A DNA stretch of 64,000 nt from Helopsaltes ochotensis (lineage: Eukaryota > Chordata > Aves > Passeriformes > Locustellidae), in NCBI GenBank assembly GCA_013400155.1, contig VXBM01000544.1:236535-300534 (forward strand), read 5' to 3'. This document shows, piece after piece, positions 1 through 12,300 of this stretch (position 1 is the first letter of the stretch; every line of letters starts with the position of its first letter). The position numbers and the translations under genes are program-made. The notes beneath the pieces were generated by a model. It searched no databases and had not been told where the DNA came from. It was given only the letters and a program-made list of their open reading frames with translations.

Positions 1-91
1 GAGGGCTGTTTCCAGGCCCTGATGGCTCTCTGGGTGTGTGCTGGTTGCCGTGGCGGGTGCCTGTCTCTCTCAGCCCCGTGTCTCCCCGCAG

Positions 92-395
92 GCCTGGCGG
101 AAGCGCTGGTTCGTGCTGCGCAGGGGCCGCATGAGCGGGAACCCCGACGTGCTGGAGTACTACAGGAACAGCCACGCCAGGAAGCCCATCCGCATCATCG
201 ACCTCAATGAGTGCGAGGTGCTGAAGCACTCGGGGCCCAACTTCATCAAGAAGGAGTTCCAGAACAACTTCGTGTTCATCGTGAGGACCACCTACCGCAC
301 CTTCTACCTGGTGGCCAAGACCGAGGAGGAGATGCAGGTCTGGGTGCACAACATCAGCCAGATCTGTAACTTTGGGCATCTGGAAGATGGCACAG
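92..395 (+). CDS. GAB3: GAB3 exon 2 (PH domain)
   Basis: The acceptor is ccccgcag and the donor is ACAG|gtagga. The exon starts on a codon boundary (Ala-Trp-Arg-Lys) and ends with one base of a Gly codon completed by exon 3. It holds most of the pleckstrin-homology domain, the phosphoinositide-binding membrane-targeting module, ending in a C-terminal helix around VHNISQIC. Confidence 0.96.
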
Positions 396-3300
396 GTAGG
401 ATCACGCTCGTCTTGGAGGCTGGGGGAATGCCCAGGGGTGGCAGGAGGAGTGGGTCAGGCTCTGGGGCAATATCTTTGTTGTCTGGGGTAGGTATCAGGG
501 TGGTTATCCAGGTCAATCTCCCCTTATCTCTGAATGCTAAACAGGATAGGCCTGTCAGCAACCCCAGCCACTGTATGACATAATTTGCATTCAGAGAAGA
601 TTTGAACCCTTTGAAAACCGGTGGAGTAGACCTGAAGAGCTGGGTGAAGGGTTGGGACAAAAATTTCCCCCGGTGTCATTTCTTCACAGTAGGTACCATT
701 GCTAAAGTAACCCCAAAAACACAGTGTATGATAGCCCTGAATCCATGTGCCTGCCTCCCAGAGGAAGTTAAAAATCCATGAATTCCTCACCTCACTGACC
801 CATAAAATAAACTGGATGATGGCCACAGTAGCCTTAGTCATAGGGCCCATGTTAAGATAAGTGCCTGCAAATGGCAGAAATACAGCCACAACCACCAGGG
901 ACAGCCAGACCACACGATTCTGTCCAACAGGGCTTCTATATCTAGCACACAAGAACTTAAATCACGCAAGAACTGCCATTCCTTTTTTTCTCAATGCCCT
1001 CGTGCCCCACGTTGGGCACAAGACAACCTTGCTGTCAGGCTGGGCTGGGCAGGTGGAAGAGGGCTGTGGTTCCTGGAGCTCCAAAAAGCACTGAGATGCT
1101 GCTAAACCTTGACCTGAAAGTTCTCAGGGACCTCACTGCTGCTGGGTGGAAATACTGGCTGCCCGGTCTCCCTTTGATGAAGCAATTCCTGCTAGAGCAA
1201 ACAGCAGGTCCTTAATAAGAAAAGGTGCTGTTTATGTGAAAAGCTGACTGTGTGTTATCTTCTGGGGCCATTTATTTCATTACATGTCCTGTATTTATTT
1301 AGTTTGGCTTAGTGTAAGACACCTGTTCCAGGAAAGCATCCTGCAAAACTCCCATTTTCTCAGGCTTTGCTGGATGTGGAATGTGCACAGACTTGGGTGT
1401 ATAGGCGTGTGCATAAATCAGTGACAGAAATACTAAGCTGCCTTAGTCTGTTAATAAGAGAAAATAAAGAAAAGGCAGAGGATAGGAGTGTTAGAAATGT
1501 GTGTATAGACTTCAGAGATGGTCCTGCCAGTGAAGCATAAAGGCAGCTCTTCTGCCAGGCCCTACACCTGTATATACTCAGCAGAGTGAATTTCTTGAAA
1601 AGCTGCCAAGAATTAACCACTCCGAGATGGATGTAGCCAGTAATTAAAGTGGGGACCTGTACCATCATTAACTTACCTTTTAAATGAGACAGTCGGGCTC
1701 AGATAACAGCAATCTGTCTTTCCCCTGACGATTCCAAGGGGCAGATACAGCAGCAATTTGAGAGTTCCAGAGGAAGTGAGTCAGAATGAAGCCTTTCAAT
1801 GTGATAAAAGGCAGTGCAAGAGTAGAAGAGGGGGGCACGGAGGGACACGAGCCCCAGGGCAGAAATGTGTTTGGGGGTATGGTGGGGTGGGCAGGCAGTT
1901 CGTCCTTCCATGGTCTTTGTGCTGCTGCTCTCAGAGCGCTGCTGGGCTCTGCAAGGGCTGCGTGGCCACACCATTACCAAGCAACTTGATAGGAGACAAA
2001 AAGGCTGTGAGAAAGGTTTTATTTTAATCTCTCGTGGTTCCTGGCATTGCTCAGCTGCCTTTGGAGCAGTGTCTTCTGAGGGGCATGGGAGTGGCAAGAA
2101 CACCGCAGTGGTCCTGTTACAAATGGGATGGCTGTTCTTCTCCCGTTCACTTCAGAAAGCACCATGAAAACTTGCTGACAGATTCCGTGTCAGTACAAGC
2201 TGCCCGTGAATACAGATTTCAAAGCAGGGGTGGTAGGGACTGGGGTCTACTGCCCTTTGGAGCTTGGGTGGAATTAGGGATATTGAGTAACCACCTTCCT
2301 GCTGTTCTGCCCTGGTTGATGCTGAGTTGTTGCTCTTGCATTGTTATTCCTGGCGCAGGGTTATTTTAGATACAGTTTTACCAATTACTCTGAAATTAAA
2401 GTAAACCCTTCTACGCAAAAGGGAAAAGAGAAGAATCATTTTTGTCTCTCAGTTGTGTAGGCAGCCTTCTCCTGGCACTGTGAGGATGTTCATGGGGGAT
2501 GTGATCTGTGGCAGAGGAGCTAAGACAGTGGCTGTCCCAGACAGATGCATTTATACTGGGAATTGCTGGTGCAATGCACTAATGCTTGTAAGACTTGCAC
2601 ATGGGCAATACTCAGAGTATTACACGTTGGTGTTTCTCTCCCAGCAGAGACTGCCAGTGTGGGCACTGATGGCTGAGAAATGACAGCTCTTGCAGCAGCA
2701 GCAGCTGGGAAAGCTGACACTCTGCTTTCCAAGGCAGATATCACCCCCCAAGAAGTTCAGCAGTGCCGAGCATTTGCCTTGGTTCAGTACAAAGTCTGGC
2801 ACCTGAACTTGCAGCCCTCATCAAGGATGGTGTGAGCTAAGCCTCCAGACATCTCACTGTGTCTCTAATGCCAAATAGCTCCTAAGAGCTTCTATTTATC
2901 CTGCAGCTCCTGCCAGTGAGCTCAGGTCTGGCTGGGGTGGATCCAGGTCAGGCTGCCAAGCACATCCAGATCCTCTGATTTAAATCTGCACAGCTCCACA
3001 AGTTGCACATCACATTTCAAACACTTGCTAATTGCTTCAGCTTTTCAGGATCTCCTAAATTCTCCAAGAGCCCGTAGGTTTAAACAAATTACCCTTAAAA
3101 ATTAACATTAGAAAAGCCCTATTAAATGCCACATGCTTTTTTACCTTGAATGCTGCTGTTTTTTAAAAAAAATACTAGTCCCTGCTATGAGTCATATCAC
3201 TCTTAATCTGTGCATGGCTGAAAATTCGCTGTGACTGAGGCCAAAACACAATCTGCTGCTTTCTCTGCTTAGTGCCCAAAGTGTAGCCACAGGTTCATGC

Positions 3301-6300
3301 AGTGACTCAGCTTTAAGCCCTGTCCTGTTGTTCCCACTTTGTCCCTTCCAGCAGCAGAGAAGCTGGATGGACAGCCAGGTCTCCAGGCCAGAGGTGCTGG
3401 CAGCCAGATGCAGAGCAAGGCTGTGAAAGCCGTGGCTCCTGTGAGCACAGCTCTGTAGTCAACAAGAGAGGGGACAGCTGAGAGGCAGGGATGATGTGGC
3501 AGCTCCAGGCAGATGTCAGGAAGCACCTGGGAGGGCTGTCAGGAAGGACCTGCCAGCAGCGCTCTCACACTGCTGCCACAAGAAAGTGCTGCTGCCTGTG
3601 CTGGAAATGACAGGAGAGCTGGCACCTTTGGGGAGTCAGCTGGGGAAGACAGGAAGAGGCCTTGCTCCTGGTTTTCCTACCTATTGAAGGAAAATCCTGC
3701 TTCCATCTTTGGTGAAATCTCCCAATAAAACCATCATTCCCCAGCCCCAGGGGACCCATGGCCATGGAGGGCATGGAGAGGATGCTTGGCCCGAGTGTGT
3801 GGGGCAGGGGTGATGCCTTGGGAAGGCTGACCTGAAACAGAGACTGCAAAGAGCTAGGGGTCTGTAGCAGAAGGGAAAAGCCCTCTGTTTCTCCAAGCAA
3901 GGGCCCTTCACTGATGGGAGAAGTCAGTGTGGAAGAGGCTGTGCAGCCTCTGTGGTGACTTCTCCATAACTGCAGGGCAGAAACGTTCTGTGTTAGTACC
4001 CACCAAAGCAGTTATTTTGGCTGGAGCCTCCTGCTGGCTCCCTGGCAAAGGGGATGATGGCAGGCACCAAACCTCTTCTCTGCCTCCTCACTGTTGAAAG
4101 TAGCCATGCATAATTTATTCTGCCCAGCTGCTGTCCTGGTAGTTTTAATGCACACGGTTTGGTTACCAGCAGAGCTGGCAGGGACAGGAACAGCCTGTGA
4201 GGAGCTGGCTGCAGGTCCCTGAGCCCCTGAAGGTCAGAAAAGGGCAGGTCTGTGCTGTCCCCATCCCTCCCTGCTGCTCACAACCGTTGCCATGTGGTCT
4301 GCAGCTCACAGCCTTTCCTGATGGGATAATCCATGGCTAAACCCTGTGAGTACCAGATGGAGTTCAGGCCTGTTCGTTCTCTGTGTTAATTACCCAGAAT
4401 GTCATTAATTTCTTTCTTATGCATTGTGGCAGTTTTAGTTGTTGGTTTGTTGGTTTTTGGTTTTTTTTTAATGTAGTCAGATGGTGAAGTGAACATGCCT
4501 TTCTGAGATCCCTAGGGAGTCAGCCCAGTGTATATTTGATCGTTGTCAGCTTGCAAGACAGCTCTCAGAGTCCAAGATTTAAAAGCAGAATTACTGTCTG
4601 AGCCAGCACGATGAACGAAAGTTATTTTTCAGATGGGAAGGCTGCAGCCCTCAGCTCTGCTTTGCAAATGTGAAACCCCCATAAAAGCCATTCCTTCCAG
4701 ATGATCACTGATGAAACCCTGCTGCTATAAGCACCTGCTCAAAATTAAAGCAAATCCTTTGCTTACACTTGAATTTAAGTATGTTCTTCTATGCTTTGCT
4801 GACCTGAGGCCCACCACTGCCCAGACCCCTGAAGCTAATGGGAGGAAGCAGGAGGGAGTCAGTGCTGGTAGAGGGGAAGGAAAGAGGCAACTCCCTCCCA
4901 GGTTGGAATGGATGAGACGCAGGCTAGTGCAGGCAGGGAAGATCAGCTGTTTTATTCAGAAAGATGCAGGGTGAAGCCTGCTGTGGCTGGTGTGGCACCC
5001 TGGATCTCCAGAGTCACAGACCCTCCCCAGTTTGAAGGGACCTGCAGGGATCATCCAGCCCAACTCCTGGCCCTGTTCAGGGTGGCCCCAAGAATTGCAC
5101 CATGTGCCTGAGAGGGTTTCGGCTGTGTTTAGTGGTGTTGCTGTCTAACCATTCAAGTCTTGGCAGCCTTCTCCATCCTCCTGGTCTGCTTGTACGTGTA
5201 CCCAGCACCTCCCAGGGTTGAGAAGTGACTACAGCAGCCTGGAACAGTGCCAAGGCTTGTGGCTCTGTTGAGACTGGGACAAGGTTGGACCTGCTGGAGG
5301 GTCTCAGACCTCATCACAGCGCAGGATCTGGGCCACAGGGTGCATGCAGCTGGTCAGGGGCTGGTTCCCAGCATTCCCATCCCTCTCTGTGCTGGGGACA
5401 CTGCAGTGTTATGCCCAGAGAAGGAGTCACTGTGCCTTGGGGCCTCCAGAAAATAGTGTCACTTTTCTCAGCAGAGCCAAGAAGCCTCCAGCTGGGCAGC
5501 AACAGCCACAGCACTGCTCCTGTGGCTTGCTGTCCAGCTGAGAGAGGCATGAAAAGCCTGCAGACAAGTTCAGAGCTTGCCTGGTTACTCCATGAGCTGG
5601 AAAGCTCAGTTTTGTCTACTGAGATCTAGAAAGTGGCAAGAAATCAATCCCCTTTCCTTGTCACCATTAATTTGAAGTGTTGGAGATGAATAATTAATTA
5701 TTTGCATTAGATACAAAAAGAAATGCTTGATAAAACAGGCTGCTGTGCCTCAGCTTTTTCTTCAGCAGTCAGTTCTTTGTTGCCGGCTGCAGGAGGGATG
5801 CCTCATCCCTGCAGGACAGGGGGACCCCAGAGGAAGGGGTCTGCACTTCCTGCAGCCTGGAGGACTTGGAGAGCCTGGGCAGGGGGAGCCAAATCAGGCT
5901 CCCCTCTACCCAGAGCCAGAGCCTGCCTCGGCTCCCTGCTGCTCTGGCAGAAACCTCCCTGGCGCACGAGCGAGGCGGTGCCAGCCAGGACATGAGGAGC
6001 CGTCCCTGAGCCGGGCCATCCCTTGCCATTGCAGGTTCTGTGGAGAGCCTGTCTCACACCACCTCGTCCCCGCAGCCCTCGCCGGCCGCCTCCACGCACG
6101 CCTCGCGCATCGCCGACCCCTCCTTCTCCGTGGAGCACGGCGCTGCCGCCGAGGAGACCCCCAGCGAGTCGGGCTCCGTCTTCCTCCCTGACTACCTCTT
6201 CCTCTCCAACTGCGAGTCGGGCAAGCTCAGCCACAACAGGTGAGCCTGGCTCTGTCACAGCTCAGCCGAGGGTCTGTGTCCTTACAATACTTGGGGCTAT

Positions 6301-9300
6301 GGTTATTGAGCACAGTGAGAACGACACACACACACTCGGAGAAGGTGAAGGAAAAGGGCCTTGACCTTGAGTCTTTAGTATATAGTTTTCACATCTAGAC
6401 TAAGGATTGGCAGAGAGTGTCGCCACCTCTCCAATTCCACTGGTTAAATCAACAGTCTGTTAATTGTATTAAAAGTATGTCAATATTTTCAACTTCTTCC
6501 TAAAACATCACTATCTATTGATAACATTCGTGTGAGAAAGAACTAAGAATTATGAAAACATCGAGAAACTGTGAACAACATCAGAAAGGCTGCAAGAATC
6601 AGGGCTACAGTTGGGCTTTTTGTTTGCTGTGTTCTTACAGCCAGGAGCGGAAGAAAGCTCAGGTGCTGATGACCTCTGTCTCCTTGCAGGTGCGACAGCT
6701 GGTCCAACTCAGACAGATCCCTGGAGCAAACATCCTCGGACGATGTTTTTGTCGACTCCCTGCAATCCCAGCCCTCCCTGTACCTCGTGCAGCCAAGCAG
6801 TGCCGGCCCCGCGCCCCCGGCCGCAGCCCCGGCGGCAAACCCCGGCCTCGTGTCCAGGAGCACGGACCTCAGCGGGCCACCCAGTGACTTCTCCTCCTCG
6901 TCCCCGCTGCTGGGGACGCCGCTGACGCCGACGTTCCAGATGGAGCAGAGCCAGCAGGCGCTGCCCTACGGCGTCACGCCGCTGGACGTGCTGTCCAACA
7001 CGCCCCCGCCGCGCCCGCCCAAGCCAACGCACTTCTCGGACAGGAGAGGGGACGAGCTGGGCACTGGGGCCCTCCAGAATGGGCACGCAGGCGTCTGCAG
7101 GGCTCAGGTCACGCTGGTGCCCAGGAGGATCTCCTTGTCCAGCTTGGACAATGTGAGGAACTGGAAAGGTGAGGGCGCTGATGAGAGGGATGGTGCTGCC
7201 CACGGGCACAGAATGGTTCTGGCTGCCTGCTGCACCTCTCTGTCCTCTCCTCCCCAGTGTAACACAAAATGCTGCTTTCAGATGCATCCAGCACCAGGCC
7301 TGGCCCTTAGGTTTGGCTCCTGCTCTGAAGAAGCCTCTCAGTACGTGTACAGATGGGCAGCGGTTTGGCTCTGATCCCTTCAGGGTGCTCGTGCCTTGCT
7401 CATTTTCCCCCTCCCTCCTCGGAAGAGAAAGAAGTAGAAAACCCAACATGAGAAGTCAGCCAGTGAATTGGGCAGTGCCCAACTCTGTTTATACAGGTCG
7501 AAGGGCGGGCTTGCCTGTGGGAAATGCCTCTGGAGCTCTGCTGCTTTGCTGCACCCAGTCCGTTCTGTGAGAGCCGCGTGTCTGCTCACAGCTTAAAGAC
7601 CAGGAAGTCAGGGAGACGTTGGGGATGGGATGTAATCCTGGCTGAACCAGGGACTCTGCGTGTCCTTGAACAAATCCCACTCTGTCCTTGCCCTTCTGTC
7701 AGGGCAGTCTGCAAACCTGCTGCTACAGAGCAGGGCAAGGCTGCAAAGCAAACTCTGCTCTGAGCCGAGCTGGCTTTTCCACTTGCTCCACAAAAAGAGC
7801 AACAGTTAAAACAGTTAAAACATCATGGTGTCAAAAGCCAGCATGTGCAGTATGAGAAAGCTTTATTACGTGGCACCTCAGAACACTGGGAGGCAGCTGG
7901 AGTACCTGGCTGGAAATCATCAAATATATTGCAGTGATGTGAAAACCTTCATTTTTGATGGGGAGAAAACTTTTAGGTTTTTAAGGGCAAGCATCCTTTA
8001 GATTCCTGCAGTTTGAATGACCAGACAATGTGTGGGGCTGTTAGATCTTGCTCTTAAAGCTCAGAAGGGAAAGCAAGGAGAGCTCTGCTCAGCCTGTTTA
8101 TCAGTGTACAGACAATTCTTGGAAGGTTCTGGAGAAACACCCATCAGTGGAATTGCTGTTCTTAATTATCAGCTACATTTGGTTGCTCCCTGAGAGGTGC
8201 TGCTCCAACGCAGCTGGTTCATGATCCTCCAACCCAATTCACACCGAAATGTCTCTAAGAGGATTAAGTGGCCAAATGTCATGCTGTGCTGCAGGGTTGT
8301 CTCTGCCTGATGGGGGCAGCAATGAATTAATAAGTGCTGCCACTTTTTCTTACCCTAAGTGTGGCTGAAACCACTCGAAGGGTTAAACTCTGACTTAAAA
8401 CGTGTTTAACAAGAAAGATCAGAAAAATAAACGGGGGGAGAAAGCAGAAGTTCCTCACCAGCTTCCCCAGTGAGGGCACTTGAGTTATTAACTTAATTTT
8501 TTGCCCTTGCTAACCTGCAAGAAGTGCACAGATGTAATTAGCCCGGGGGGAAAGCAGCATGAGCTGGTGGAAATGCCATGAAGGAAGATCAGCTGTAGGG
8601 CACCTATATCCTGGCATCTGCCACAGCCTTGTGCCTCTATGCCTTTTTGCCATAATAAATAAATGTCTGTCCCAGGACAGTGACTGTGCCTATCTGTATC
8701 TGCACTAACAGAATGACTTGCTTTGTTCTTGTTCAGCCTTTTTTTGCTGGTACCACCAAAAATGCCCTCCCCAGTTGCAGTACTGACATCTCCACCACAA
8801 GAGCGGGGAATGGATTAACATGGTTGCAGGGATTTAAGGCATTCCTGTAGAAAAGCCATTTTCTGCACAGAAAATCCCTTTTCAGAAAAGGATGGTGGTT
8901 GTAAGCATCTCCCGCAGCTGATCTTCTGTGTGCTGAACGCTGGATTTTAGGGTTTTTTTGGCTTTTGCTTGGAAAATAAAATTGACCAATGCCAAGACAA
9001 AGGCCCAAGTGCACAAGGAGACACAGAGACTGGTGAGTTTCTCTGGCTGCTCATTCCCCATCAGCCTGAGCCACTTGCACCACAATCAGCACTTCTGGAT
9101 GACAAAGCAAAGAATTTTTCTCCTACCATTAATTTCCCCCACGCACCACTTTCTGCACAATAACAATTGCTTCCCTGGCACCTTAAAAGGCTCCTAAATA
9201 AATACCCAAGAAATAACATTATCTGTAATAGCCCCTTTTCATATGATTTCCACAATTTGACAGAGGGGAAAACAGAGAACAACTAGAGAAGGAGCTGCAT

Positions 9301-12300
9301 TTACATTCTTGCTTGCTTGCTCCCACACCAGTCTTTTTCCCCAGCTGCTTGTGTTACAGGAAGCATAAGTTACAGCTGGATTATACATGAGCAGGTTCCT
9401 TGGTTTCATCTTAATTAAAATAGACGTAATCACTCTTGAAGTGCTGCTGACTTGGGTCTGGTCTTAAGTGTCATTGTATTTCCTCATTTAGAAGTTATGG
9501 AATCTTTATAAAACTCCAATTATTTTAGAGCCGTATGTTTTACTCCAGAATTATCTCTGTAAGGTTGCACTGCCTTATCCCATTTTTAATCACTTTTTAT
9601 TCCCTTGCAGCAGACATGGAAGGCAGTTCCCTAAGAAGTCGAGATAAGAGGCTTAGCTTGAATTTGGTAAGTACTCTGTTTGCACAAATTTAAAACACTG
9701 GCACATAAACTTCAGCGTGAATCACTCCACATCCTGATACTCAATCATTCCTCTCCTCTGTTCAGCAGAAGAATTTTAAAAATTACTGAAAAAGTACCTG
9801 GCTTTGGGCAACTTCTGTGCTGGCTGCTTTGTGGCCTCAGGCAGCCTTTAAGAGAAGAGGGAGGGAGAGGCTCAATACTGAGCACCCTGTTTTTCAAGCA
9901 GATGAAGCTGGGTCTGTAATGAAGAAGGTTACCAGCAGCCTCAAGAATTAAACTGTTGACCTAGAGCACCACAGCAAATGGGTCATTCCTTGAAAAAAGG
10001 GGTCTAAAGAAGCCTATCATTTCATGGCCCTGAGGGATACCTCTTCTTTAGGACTTTGGAAAATGTCTGCTCTCAAAGTGCCTGTGATTGAAGGCTCTGC
10101 CAGTCCACAGCCTCCTGCCTCAGCCTGTGGCAGACACAGCTCTAAGCAGCACCATCTCACATCACACATCTGGATGTTGTCTTCTGTGGGACATCCTTTG
10201 CTGGTGGTGGGCACCTTATGTTTTTCTCCTTTTTGAAAGCTTGCAGGGATTGTAATGGATCCCTCTCACCACTCAGCCAGCACTAACCTGCATGAAATAA
10301 TTTTCTAATTCTAATTCTGAGTGATCAGAAGTGAGCTGTAGATCTGTGTCTACTCTCTCAGTTTCCATCTGTGTCTGGTTCGTCAGCTGTTCTCCTTTCA
10401 GAGATTTTTTTTTTTGCATTCAGGATCCTCCCTCATTTTATAGGTCAGAATTGGTGCTGTGAGAGGCGAGTGCAGCCTCTGAAGTTGGAGGATTTAAGCA
10501 ATAAAGTCACCCATCAGTTTGGTTCTGGTTTACTTGCGGAGCTCAGCGCGGGCTGCTCCAGAGCCGCGGCGCTCACCTGAGCTCAGGTGTTTGCGTCTTC
10601 ATCTCTTGCCTCTCTGAAAGGCCCCATCAGAGCCCCCCTGGCCTGGGCTCGGCTCAGGTGTGTTCCCAGCCCCCAGCAGCTGCTGGCTGTGCCCTGACCC
10701 AGCTGTTTCTCTCCCCCGTGCCCGCGCAGCCGTGCCGGTTCTCCCCGCTGTGCGCGCCTGCCGACGGCGCCGAGGACAGCTACGTGCCCATGCGCCCCAG
10801 CACCTCCCCTTCTGACTGCTCCCCGGATGGCTACATCCCCATGAGCCCTGCCTCGGCCACCTTCACCTTCCCTGTGGTCAGCACTGAAAAACTCACCAGC
10901 CCTCTGCCCGAGCTGCCCTCCGACGTGGAGCCCCCGCCGGTGAACCGCGACCTCAAGCCCCGCAGGAAGTGTAAGCCCAGACCCGAAGTGCAAAGCCTGG
11001 GGGGCTCTGGTGGTGGGGACGTGGGTGACTGTTGCCCTGATTCTTGCAGCCTTTCTGATGTCATCCACAGTTTCTTGATGTTTTCATAGTTCTTTCTCAC
11101 ACAAATATTATCACTGGATAGTGATGTTTACGTATTTCCTTGGGGGAAGGAACACTTGAGAGATTGTTGGTTTAACCAGTGTGATTGGAGAGGTGGCAAC
11201 ACTTTCTCCCAATCAATGGTCTGGATGAGGAAAACTCATATCCTTTTTTAAAGGGTTTTGAGAATGGTGGGCACATGTAGTGGTGACAGGAATGATCCTG
11301 ATCCCCATGTATAGGACATTTTTGTGTAGAACAGAATCCAAGGCCTGTTGTAACCTGTAGGCTGAACCAGCCTCTCCAAGGCAGCATATCCAGAGCATAT
11401 TTGGAGCAAGCAAATGTATCTTGTGCAGCATTTGGTCTCTTTATGCCCACTATTCTGTTGTTTTAGGGTGACTGGGGGACTTTGCTTTCATTTGTTACTG
11501 ATTTCTGCCTTGGTTATGCTCTCTGAAATACTCCGTTAGTTTCTTTCTGTTAATACAAAACTGCATTTTTCTAAGCAGTCTGCACTTTTCAATGAAAGCA
11601 GAGTTCCTTTTGTGTTTACTTACAGCACGACCACCTCCTCTGGACTTGAGGAACCTCTCCACAATCCGGGAGCATGCTGCCGTGACCAGGATGTGGACTG
11701 TGCCTTAGTAAGTCAGCAAGAAACCTGCCATTCCAATCTCCTGAGCATGAGCATGGAATAGAGTTAAAAATAACCTATCCCACAAGGAAGATTCCTGGCG
11801 AAGTCCACAAACAAAAGTACCCCAAAGGTTCCTTTCAGTATCCCCCAGGGTTTTGCTGTCTCTAAAAAGCAGGGCTCCCTTTCATGATGGGCAGCTCCAG
11901 AGAATTCAGCCTCATGATTTGAGGGTTCCTTTTAAACAGCCTGGAGCTGCTCTGCACTCTGGTGCGGCTGCTCTGAGGGCCAAAAGCTCAGCATGCCCAA
12001 ATTATGATAGAGCCATTTTTTCCTCCTGAAAATTAATCCAGCAAAGGAGAACCAGATGAGACAAAGCTCTGCCTGAAGTGCAGGTGGGGTGTAGAATTCT
12101 GCGCTGCCACACAGCAATCCAGGCTTGAACTTTTGGTGTGACTTTTTGTCACTAGAAATCGGGTGTTGGCAAAACAAATGCTTTTGATCCCAGAGTTGTA
12201 TGAACAGATGATACTGCTGGGCTCCCAGGGAGCAGGAGACTCATCTTCAGGGAACTTGTGAGCAGGGGAACCCTTCAGCCTGCTGGCTGGGAGGGTCTTG

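Noticed and set aside
6709..7449. A 246-codon minus-strand open frame
   Set aside because: Shadow of GC-rich GAB3 exon 4 on the other strand.
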